A stretch of DNA of 64,000 bases from Oasisia sp. SBJ-2009 (Eukaryota > Annelida > Polychaeta > Sabellida > Siboglinidae). Under the pieces are notes generated by a model. It saw nothing but the letters and a program-made list of their open reading frames with translations, had not been told where the DNA came from and did no database searches. The position numbers and the translations under genes were made by a program. The stretch spans positions 28,438,601-28,502,600 of the forward strand of contig OZ024857.1 in NCBI GenBank assembly GCA_964017155.1, in the 5' to 3' direction. Positions 48,208-59,105 of this stretch are shown here, in pieces (within the stretch, counting starts at the first letter, position 1; the number at the start of each line of letters is the position of its first letter).

Positions 48208-50741
48208 TAAGTACGAAAAATTGACATTATAAAATGGTTGCCAGCTCTGCATTGCAAAGAAATATGTAATGACCTAGAAGGCATTGATGTATGACAAGAC
48301 TGTCGTTTGTGTGCATCTTGTTGCAAAGGTGAACTTACATGTTCAGCAATGACTTACCCTTGTTGCCAGTGTTTGAGTGGCAGTAAGCATGAAACAAATG
48401 TGATACATTTATTACTACTTTGTGACTGCAGAAATTGCCTGTGAATAGTCACAGTAAGCATATGTATGACAACATGTATGCATATATAATATAATAGATA
48501 TATATAAATATATATATTTAGCGGCTTGGTCAGCTTGTTAGCATTCTGCAGAAATGCATTTTGCTATATTGTCAAATTACGTTTTCTAAGAAGCTGTATG
48601 TCACGTAAGGCTTTATTATGCAAATAGTTAATACTGCAACATATACACATGGTCTCCTTTCAGAGGGGCCAAGACAAATGCAATGCTGATTTATTTAATG
48701 CTATTTTCACGATGTATTTTAATTTATTACTGTCAGTGGATGATGGAATTGTTGTATTCAGTTAAGTTATTTTGTCTTGCTTATGTTATCCGTTTAAATT
48801 GATTTGCAAGTTTTTATTGATTGGCTATTCAATGTTCATATGTAATATAGACCAGCCTGCCATTCCACAAAATATCTTCAAATTATGATTGTCATAAAAC
48901 AAGTTTATTAAAGGCAGTTGGTACAACAAAATATCTCAAGATTTTAGGTCGAGTGAAAAACGTTCCTCCATTGTTAGTGGTACAGTGTATAAAGAAATTA
49001 TGATTTTATAGATTTGTCTCAAATTTATATTCCAAAGTTCTAGACTTGGATTAATTGTGGATCCATTGCATGCCTCACCACCTAGGTAACACTTTTAACA
49101 TTGATTAAACGATACTGGATTACAGCATAATTGATTAATGCATATATGTGATTGTACAGTCAGACTTTGTAACTGGATTATTGGTTACATATTAACTAAT
49201 ATAAGGAAGTAGCGATAATGTACAGCTGCTACTATTATTTATATTCGCTGATTGCTCTTGACTTTGTATTTGTTTGCTATCTGTATATTTGTGTTAGGAA
49301 GAAGCAACGTCAATGATATGTAAATGTTTGTTAGAAGAGTCAGTGAAGATGATTTCACTCTAATAAATTTTATATTTATAGAAGTTAAGTGCAACCTATT
49401 CCTATGGTGACATTGGTGGTTTGATGTTAGTCTGTTAGGGTTGCTTAAGTGTATATAATGTATATGTTCACTGCCTCGTTGGGGTTGTGTGAAATAATAG
49501 GAAGGTATATGTAAGGAACTGCACTCGTATACAGCCATGCAAGTTACATGCACACACACACACACAGGTATATTTCTCATAGCAATCAAAACATATGCAA
49601 ACAAGAACGTTTGAAGAAGATACTTGTATGGTTTTATGTCGAGCAAACCCTTCAGTCAGTATTGTGAGTTTTGACCAGCCAGCTCATTGATGGCTGAAGA
49701 CATGGACTTATGCTGCACGAACAATGAATTGGTTTTCACCAGTTTATCTGATCTTGTATTCTTGTAAATCAGACACAATCTCAACTTGTTGGTGCAGCAT
49801 CCAGAAAGTGCAACAAACATTGACGCTTGCCACTGCAGACTTATTTATTGAAGCGGCACCATTTGTATATGACTGACAGAAGTCTTGTTGTATGGTATGC
49901 GTGTTGATGCATGCACTCCTGCATAGGGAGTATGCTCATAATGTGTAGACTTAATTCATCATCGTGTACAATTCATTCAAGTGACCATAACGGAGTTACA
50001 GACTGGCCAGTGTGCACATCAGAAGAGCACTCCACCGTTTCCCATTGAGTCTGACCCACGGATGTGCAACGTCCAGACTTACTGGCCACACAACTGGGGT
50101 GTGGTATGGTTGAGAATGTTTCGTCATATATACAATTGTATTACAGTATTGGATGGGCAGACTTGTGCTTAACTCCGGCCGGTCATTCCATGGCTACTGT
50201 CAGTAAACAACCCAGTCACTAGGAGCAGTCACTGCTTCACCCAGTAGCCAATGCATTTGGTTGTCTTTCTGCTGGTGACAACCGTGCCAGGCAGAACAAC
50301 GTGATTTTTGTATATAGTATACGCTGTACAGAGAAATAAACTATGATTGTAAGATAAGTAAATTGCTGAAGTTGTGTTAGCCTTTATGAAAATGTGTCTT
50401 TCTGCATGCAGTATGCTATGAATTTGGTTTAGAGGTGACGACAGGCAAAGTGACATGTCATTTGCCTGTCTGATCGCACAAAGGAAGCTAGGGCAGCATG
50501 GTGCATTTTGGGAGATCTAACAATGAACCATTAAGAATGCCAACTTAGCTCTGTTCATTTATATTATTTACCCTTCCTTTGACCTCAGCTGTGCGAAACA
50601 CTGCAATTCAGATATCATTGTTGTACTCAATCCAAACCACAAACATAGGCATGCGTCCGTGCACGCATGTATATATATGTGTGTGTGCGTACGTGCATGC
50701 ATGTTGACAGTCACAAGCACGCATGCACACTCATTCGTGCG

Positions 50742-50748
<7 letters not shown>

Positions 50749-50792
<44 letters not shown>
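50749..50792. repeat. (CA)n microsatellite
   Basis: About 22 CA units flanked by GCATGCAC-rich DNA (50650-50750). Confidence 0.95.
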
Positions 50793-50795
<3 letters not shown>

Positions 50796-51454
50796 AGCAC
50801 TAAAGACAAGCACAATCAAACACACGCACGTAGAGACACAAATATAATGCACGCATGCACATCGAGGGCAGGGGCAATCCTGAGAGGTACATAACCTTGA
50901 CGCACACCTCCAGATATGCTCGCCAAGAACCTACATTCGATTCGGTAGTATAATTTCGGCTCTCCACAAACATGGCGTCCAGTGCAGGTCTAGATTGTGT
51001 CCCAGCCGCATTTGATTTTTTTTTACCTAGATCGATCAGCTAATAACATCAGACAAAGACGGTTGGAATATATATATAAACACATCGACTTTAATGCAAT
51101 GCTTGAAGTCAACTATATTTGCTGAACAGGAACTCACACATTCCCGCAGTCATCCTTGCGCACAGCTTCAGCCTTCAGTTCTGCCTTCTCTACCAAACTC
51201 TGGTAAACATTATCGGTCATAGTAAGTGTGAATGTATTGTAGGCCCTATGCACCATGTTCGGGCTAATTACGGAAACAATTTGGGGCATCTTCCGATCTC
51301 AAAGTCAAAAGAACTTTAATCAGAACGACAACTGATATTGATTTGCGTTTTCTGGGGAAAGCTGCGTTCCACCATTGTCGCTTCAACCGTTCTGTCATTC
51401 TGACGCCTTTACTCCAGCTGGTGGCGCTACTGTACGCGTCTCCATTGCCAACGG

Positions 51455-52261
51455 TAGGGACCGGCAAAAATTCAAAATAGATTTACCACGTTTGGTACAT
51501 GGTGCATGGTGCATGTCGATTGTATGTATAATAGGTAACAAGATACCGTTTACAGAATTTAAATATCTTTAAGCAGTAAAAAGTTATGGCACATTTTAAT
51601 TTCCAAATACGGTACAAAATCTGTGACCTTGGCTCTGGCCTGCACAGCGCGCTGTGTAGCACACGTTCACTTGCCAATATTAGTGATACGATGCTCAAAT
51701 AAACTTATACATTTAAATATTAACCACACTAGAAAGATTATATTTTTAAATATTTATTCACACCAAAATATCTTTTTGAAATATTATCGTGTTCAAAGAT
51801 GCAGTTAGATTAGAATCTGATATTAGATTACTCCAAGATGGCCGTCATTGCATCAGCGTATTCCTGACAATGGGCGGTAAATTCAAAACGATTTAGCTAC
51901 AATGCGCTACATGCGATTTATATGAAATTTTCAGGGTCTTAATTCTTACTAAATATTCATCTAACTACTATCCAAACTTCAGAAAACTTCCTCCACGTGC
52001 TACGAAGATATAATTATTCGAACATAGCGCATATTCACTCATAAAAATCAAAATTAAATAACCCACCTAAAATATTGCTATTCACACGGCCGCATTACCT
52101 ATCATTTTGGGTCTCAGAAAAATTTGGTTTCACCGTCATACGATTAATACGAGGCTCTTAAAGGGAGTTTCCCTGTGCCTCCCCTCATGAGCAGAAAACC
52201 CTAGTGGACACAAATTTCAACCGACCTACCGACGCGCCCCTAGCGGATTTGCCGGTCCCTA
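51455..52261. mobile_element. Terminal-inverted-repeat element, about 807 bp
   Basis: TAGGGACCGGCAAA at 51455-51468 and its exact reverse complement TTTGCCGGTCCCTA at 52248-52261. A perfect 14-bp inverted match 0.8 kb apart is unlikely by chance. The terminus again resembles hAT-type ends, but flanking duplications are not evident (GCCAACGG against ACTTCAGA). There is no coding frame; it is probably a MITE. Confidence 0.55.
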
Positions 52262-52456
52262 ACTTCAGACACGGGACAACAACACGACACATGACGTCAT
52301 AATTTATATATTCATATTCACTATGCGGTCTTACATGCATTTGCTTAGTGCTGGCCCGGCAAAAACACGACCCGTAGCATCGATGTGTTGGATCTTATAG
52401 ATGGATTTAGGATGGCAACTGAGCAAGTTTGTCGATCTAGTTGAATGAGCAAGCCG

Positions 52457-52462
52457 TTTAAT
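52457..52462 (-). terminator. ATTAAA poly(A) signal just past the satellite
   Basis: ATTAAA (the common variant signal) on the minus strand, about 30 nt beyond the last satellite unit in the gene's sense direction. It would make the 3'UTR almost wholly the 35-unit array. Confidence 0.45.
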
Positions 52463-52490
52463 TTTAGGTCTAGTATTACATCTCAGTCAA

Positions 52491-54310
52491 TCTGTCTAGT
52501 TGGATGGGCTTGTGGGTGGGTCTAGGGCTTCATCTCAGTGAATCTGTCTAGTTGGATGGGTTTGTAGGTGGATCTAGGGCTTCATCTCAACGAGTCTGTC
52601 CAATTGGATGTGCTTGTAGGGGGATCTAGGGCTTCACCTCAGCGAGTCTGTCTAGTTGGATGGGCTTGTAGGTGGATCTAGGGCATCATCTCAGCGAGTC
52701 TGTTTAGTTGGATGGGCATGTAGGTGGATCTAGAGCTTCATCTCAGCCAGTCTGTTTAGTTGGATGGGCATGTAGGTGGATCTAGGGCATCATCTCAGTC
52801 AGTCTGTCTAGTTGGATGGGCATGTAGGTGGATCTAGGGCTTCATCTCAGCCAGTCTGTCTAGTTGGATGGGCATGTAGGTGGATCTAGGGCATCATCTC
52901 AGTCAGTCTGTCTAGTTGGATGGGCATGTGGGTGGGTCTAGGGCTTCATCTCAGTCAGTCTGTCTAGTTGGATGGGCCTGTGGGTGGATCTAGGGTTTCA
53001 TCTCAGTCAGTCTGTCTAGTTGGATGGGCATGTAGGTGGATCTAGGGTTTCATCTCAGTCAGTCTGTCTAGTTGGATGGGCATGTAGGTGGATCTAGGGT
53101 TTCATCTCAGTCAGTCTGTCTAGTTGGATGGGCATGTAGGTGGATCTAGGGCTCCATCTCAGTCAGTCTGTCTAGTTGGATGGGCATGTAGGTGGATCTA
53201 GGGCTTAATCTCAGCCAGTCTGTCTAGTTGGATGGGCATGTAGGTGGATCTAGGGCTTCATCTCAGCCAGTCTGTCTAGTTGGATGTGCTTATAGGGGGA
53301 TCTAGGGCTTCATCTCAGCCAGTCTGTCTAGTTGGATGTGCTTATAGGGGGATCTAGGGCTTCATCTCAGCCAGTCTGTCTAGTTGGATGGGCATGTAGG
53401 TGGATCTAGGGTTTCATCTCAGTCAGTCTGTCTAGTTGGATGGGCATGTAGGTGGATCTAGGGCTCCATCTCAGTCAGTCTGTCTAGTTGGATGGGCATG
53501 TAGGTGGATCTAGGGCTTAATCTCAGCCAGTCTGTCTAGTTGGATGGGCTTGTAGATGGATCTAGGGCTTCAACTCAGTCAGTCTGTCTAATTGGATGGG
53601 CATGTAGGTGGATCTAGGGCTTCATCTCAGCCAGTCTGTCTAGTTGGATGTGCTTATAGGGGGATCTAGGGCTTCATCTCAGCCAGTCTGTCTTGTTGGA
53701 TGTGCTTATAGGGGGATCTAGGGCTTCATCTCAGCCAGTCTGTTTAGTTGGATAGGCATGTAGGTGGATCTAGGGCATCATCTCAGTCAGTCTGTCTAGT
53801 TGGATGGGCATGTAGGTGGATCTAGGGCATCATCTCAGTCAGTCTGTCTAGTTGGATGGGCATGTAGGTGGGTCTAGGGCTTCATCTCAGTCAGTCTGTC
53901 TAGTTGGATGGGCCTGTGGATGGATCTAGGGTTTCATCTCAGTCAGTCTGTCTAGTTGGATGGGCATGTAGGTGGATCTAGGGTTTCATCTCAGTCAGTC
54001 TGTCTAGTTGGATGGGCATGTAGGTGGATCTAGGGTTTCATCTCAGTCAGTCTGTCTAGTTGGATGGGCATGTAGGTGGATCTAGGGCTTCATCTCAGTC
54101 AGTCTGTCTAGTTGGATGGGCATGTAGGTGGATCTAGGGCTTCATCTCAGCCAGTCTGTTTAGTTGGATAGGCATGTAGGTGGATCTAGGGCATCATCTC
54201 AGCAAGTCTGTCTAGTTGGATGGGCTTGTAGATGGAACTAGGGCTTCATCTCAGTCAGTCTGTCTAGTTGGATGGATTTGTAGGTGGAACTAGGGCTTCA
54301 TCTCAGCCAG
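52491..54310. repeat. 52-bp minisatellite, 35 units, no net indels
   Basis: Units begin TCTGTCTAGTTGGATGGGCA and end CATCTCAG(T/C)CAG. Unit starts checked at 52491, 52543, 52595, 53479 and 54311 fit an exact 52-bp grid. Variants recur in blocks: units 8-12 match 26-30 (18-unit offset), units 13-14 match 19-20 and 16-17 match 23-24, so there is higher-order duplication. A degenerate unit precedes it at about 52435-52490. Confidence 0.97.
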
Positions 54311-54688
54311 TCTATCCAGGATTACGTCCGGTGGGAGGGTCTTGCAGGTGGCTGGTCTGGCCGGGGGCGAGTCCCGCTTGCCGTCCGCGTCGTCCACGTC
54401 GAGCGGGGGCAGACTCATGGTGACGGTGCTGCGAGAGATCGGCACGTAGCGGCTGTGGTCGAGCCTGTCGCTCGCCAGCCGCTTGATGAGGCGCACGTCG
54501 TCCCTGGCGTCGGCGGCCGGATCGACCTCGCGCGCCGGGTCGTGTCGGTCTCCCCGCCGACGTCGTCGCCGCTGCCGCTGCCGCTCTCCGTCCTCCTCCG
54601 TCGTGGTGCTCGGCGCCTGTTGCTGCCGCTTACGCTCGCCCAACGGCGGCAGCTCGAGCAGGGCGGGTCGTCTCCTCGTCTCGTAGTG
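54290..54688 (-). CDS. Unrecognised gene: last exon, ending inside a minisatellite
   Basis: Acceptor GTTGTTGGCGCAG|CAC. Encodes a basic cluster and ends DRLAEMKP-TAG. The last eight codons plus stop correspond to part of the 52-bp satellite unit that continues downstream. GC content is high up to the satellite edge. Confidence 0.72.
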   Translation of the reverse strand, partial: HYETRRRPALLELPPLGERKRQQQAPSTTTEEDGERQRQRRRRRRGDRHDPAREVDPAADARDDVRLIKRLASDRLDHSRYVPISRSTVTMSLPPLDVDDADGKRDSPPARPATCKTLPPDVILDRLAEMKP

Positions 54689-57600
54689 CTGCGCCAACAA
54701 CACAGTACACCGGGTTTATAAACTGCTGCATTGTGATTTTAAATGTCGGCTAAAACCACCTATGTTTAGAACGTCATCGTAAGCCAGTGCTATAGCCTGG
54801 TTTGTGATTTTACTCAAAGATCTAGCGGACCTAGTTATATCAGTACTGTTTTAGAAGTATTTATTTATTTGCTTTTATACTGCTGTATTTTAGTGAATAA
54901 TTTATGCATTATAACTTAGTAACTATTTTATACTGTACTGACCCAGATAGCATGCAAACGTTACACTAATGTTTGCATTTGGTTAGAACCGTTTGATTTT
55001 GGTAACGGTTAAATCTCTAACGTTCCCGAAACGTTAGCTTTTGGGTGTTTTTGTTTGGGTAGAACTGAAACGTAGATCAGCGTTAAAAACTATCAAAATG
55101 ACGTAAGAAAAACGTTCGCATTTAAACGTTGCTAAACGTTAAACCAACGTTTCTGCTAACGTTACATTAACTTTAGATTAACGTTTGTTTGGGGTTAGTT
55201 TAAATTAAATAACAGTCTCACTACTACTATATTAGATTAACGATCATGATGTATTGTAAAACGTCACGAACATTTGAGAATCCCCCGCTATAGGAAATTA
55301 ACTATTATTATTATTATTATTATGGTAATCACAAGGTTTGTAGAAGGGGAAAAGATGTCAAGATATTTTTCAAAGTGAAGACATAAATGACCAAGAAGGG
55401 AAGAGAGCTGCAGGAAATTGGGATAGCATTGTCAGTCAGTTCCCATAGAGGTGGACAAAGTAACTAGAAGACGAATAAAGACAGCGGTGCCGTAACCCAC
55501 AGCGATGGCGCTATCAGGCTCTGAACTAGCACGGCCAGCGAACTGAAGGAACAGTTTGGTGGAGATTTGACACACACGAACGAGTCGTCTAAAGAACTCG
55601 GGCCGGAGAACGTTCTTTAATACTAAACAAAATATAGCATGTCTTCAAGATTAAATGTTTGGTGCATTCTCGGGGAGTCAATAGATTTGTGTGAGAAATT
55701 ATGTTGTGGTACATTCCGTTTGTAGAAGCGTTTCTTTGTCTGACACGAAGAACTGAATGTTGCTGCGCAGCATAGACCTAAGTGGATGCAGGCTGAAATG
55801 TACAGTTGCATTTTACTTTATCGCAATAAATATGGTGGTCATACTTGCTGTTGCTTAGCCAGTGGCTGCGCCGGTGTTTCCGACCCAATTTCTGACGGTT
55901 CTGTTCTCACTTCCGGTATTTGTGTTCCTATTTCCGGTACGTAGGTCATAAGATAGTTCCGCACATTTTCAAACGAGTCGACGGTGGGCGATATGATGAC
56001 GTTCTCTGGGGTGACGTGAATGTTCGACAGCCGAGAGATGGTTGCTATGGGACTCTCCTGTCCCCGTTCGTCGCCCTCGGTCGCCTGCTCTTCCGCCTCA
56101 TTCGGCTTTATCGCTTCGTGTTGTTTCGTCCCATTTATCTCCTCCCCCACTTGCTGCTCTACCGTGTCTTGCCATTCATCGACATGCGACGGCGACTTGT
56201 CTTCCGTCTCCAGTGCCCATTGGCTGACGACCGCTGTCGGAGTGACGCGAATCTCGCCGGAATCGCCTTCATCATCGTCGTCGGCGTCATAGTCACTCGA
56301 GTTGGACGCCTTGGTGACAGCGGCGTCATCTCTAAGCCCTGTGTCGGCTGATGTCACCGTGTCGCCACTGCGTGCTGACACCACCACCTCGGCCGGTGGC
56401 GGCGTCTGAAGCTGGCCGTCGACGTAGAGAGGCGTCAAGTGGCGCGGCCTGCCACCACAGAGGGGTGAAGTGGAGAGGCGGCAACGGTTAGTCGCCTTAC
56501 AAGCAGGACTGACGATCACGGGAGTATTACGCCGCGACATCGCGTTCTCCGGCCCGAGCCCTTTCGACGGCTCGATCGGGTGTTTCAGATCTCCACCAAC
56601 CTGTCCCTTCAGCTCGCTGGCCGTGCCGGTCGAGAGCTTGACAGCGTCATCGCCATGGATTACCGGCCCGAGTCGTTTAGATGGCTGGTTCGTGTGTTTT
56701 AGATCTCCACCAACCTGTCTCTTCAGCTCGCTGGTCGTGCCGGTCGAGGGCTTGATAGCGTCATCGCTGTGGCTGGCGGCATCTCTGTCTTTGTTGCTGG
56801 CAGGCGACTTGTGCTGGTCGAGCGAGGCTACACTCGGTGTCGTCTGACGCAGGACGCCGATGGAGCGGAGACTCTCACTGAGCCTCTCCTCGTGCCTCGT
56901 GCGCAGCTCCTGCACGATGGCGTCGACACGGGACATCCTCGCCCGGGTCTCGTCGGCAGCGGCGCTGGCAGCGGCTCCGCCGTCGCCTTGGCCGCCTCGG
57001 TAGTGCTGGGCATCCGGCACGAAGCCCGCCCGCTTCGACTGACTGGGTGTCGAGATGTTGGCCGTCACTGCCTCCATGTGGCTGTCGTACTCAACCGCCG
57101 TGGAGGGTGTCTGAACCGCATGGAAACGGCTGGCCGACTGGTGTTCTCTCGCAGACTCATCTTCTGAGTCGAGAAGAGGAGACGATGTCCGAATGGGGGT
57201 GCGCATGCGTGTCGGTAGTATTGCATTACTGGCGGCAACGTCCTTCACCTTCATATTCATGCGCTTCAGCGCTTCGAGGTACGCCTATTGAGGGAGAGAG
57301 GGCGACATTGAGCGACGAGATGTGGAATCATACGACACCGAGGGATATGAGAAACACGCACGCACGCACGCACGCACGCACGCACACACGCACGCACGCA
57401 CGCACGCACAAACACACACACACACACACACGCACGATTCCACTACAAACGCGTCGCTAATGTTAGAAACAATCAGTAATGACAGCGTGATATCACGTAA
57501 AAGATAGAAGCAACTGCACAAATGAAACATCGACACGTCAGCAAACAGCAACTTCGGGCTTAAATGCTCACTTATATCTTGTCACACAAAAAACCATGTC

Positions 57601-59073
57601 CCTTCAGCATAATTGCCAGCGGACGATTTTGCGAATACGATACTCACCTGGTACTCGTGGTACTCCTCCGTGATGACGTCGTCGTAGGGCCGCACACTGA
57701 CGAGCTTGTTGAGGAGACTCAGGTTGCCCCGCAGCAGGCGCAGTCTGGCGGCGGCGCAGTTGACGGTGATCAGCCACCGGTTCTCCAGCCACCGGCTCGC
57801 GTGGATCACGTTCCGGTCAACCATCTGTATGGACACCACCTGCAACACGACAGTGGACACACTGGAGGACACACATGTCTGTTACGCACGCACGCTCGCA
57901 CGCACACTCACACATGCGCGCGCACACACAAGCACACGCACACACACCACACGCACGCACGCACGCACGCACGCACGCACACGCACACTCGGTTAGTGGC
58001 TGACACAAAGCAAGTGAGCTTTGAGATAGGGGTATTATATCAAGGCCGAGTGCTACGTTCACTACTACTTAGCATCCTACTAGATGTGATCGTCGAGACT
58101 TGCAGAACTTGATAGGCAATGAGAGGTTGTATGCTGATGATCTGTTTTTCACTGCGGGGTCTGTGAAGGAACTGAAAGAGAATGTGCGGATGCGGAAGTG
58201 GCAGGGATGTCTAGAGAAGAAGGGACTCGAAGTCAACATACCGAAGGCGGAAGTTTTAGTTCGATAGGAGCGTTTGAGAAAAAGCAGATTCAAGGTAATG
58301 GACAGTTACATCAAGTCACGTAACTCAAGTACCTAGGTTCTGTAATATAGGAGGAGACAGGTTGTGAAAAGGCTATCAAGGCAAGAGTTTGGCAGTCTGG
58401 CAGATGTGGATGGAAACAAGTGGAGTCGTGTGTTACCGCAAGTTACCTTCAAGCGAAAGAATCAAGATGGACCCTGAGGAGAAAAGAAGAGACCATTCTC
58501 AAGCAAAATGATATGAGGATGGTTAGAAGGGCGATAAACATGTCGCTGAGAGAACATAAAAGTAAACAAAGGAAGTGCAACAGCTAGCAGGAGTTGAGGG
58601 AACAGAATAGAAATTGAGTGATGCCCGGCGTCGCTGGCATAGCCACATACAGAGGAGGGAAAGACCACTTAAATTACATAATTACATAATTACCAATCCC
58701 CAGGAAAAAAGAGGAACACCAAAAACATGGAACGTTGGTCTAAAGAAAGACATGGAGTCGAGCTGGCTGAAGGAGGAAGACATGAAACGCCAGAACAAGT
58801 GGCGACAACGCTTACACTCCAGGCCGACCCTGTGAAGGAAAATGACGACAGAAGAAAAACAAAGCATATGTTGATTCGAAAGGATTAATAGTAACATGTG
58901 TAACATGATTGCAGGAAGGTTGTAAGAGCAAAAGAGGAAGACAGATATTCAGACAGAGAGACAACATAAAGAGAGATCTTGAGAGGCAGGAATGACCATG
59001 GACTGGGCGATATGACTGCATCCTGCCGATGACGATGAAGATGACGAAGAATCTTCGTAAGTGCACGCACACA

Positions 59074-59105
<32 letters not shown>

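Larger units (their letters stand above)
47892..51454. other. Ephrin 3' flank
   Basis: 3'UTR of the ephrin, then AT-rich DNA. It contains the (CA)n tract and short CA runs (49551-49566); no gene seen. Confidence 0.5.

Noticed and set aside
55920..57167. Plus-strand frames over the unrecognised gene
   Set aside because: Opposite-strand shadows of the 480-codon minus exon; GC-rich DNA lacks stops on both strands. The minus frame alone splices in phase at both ends.
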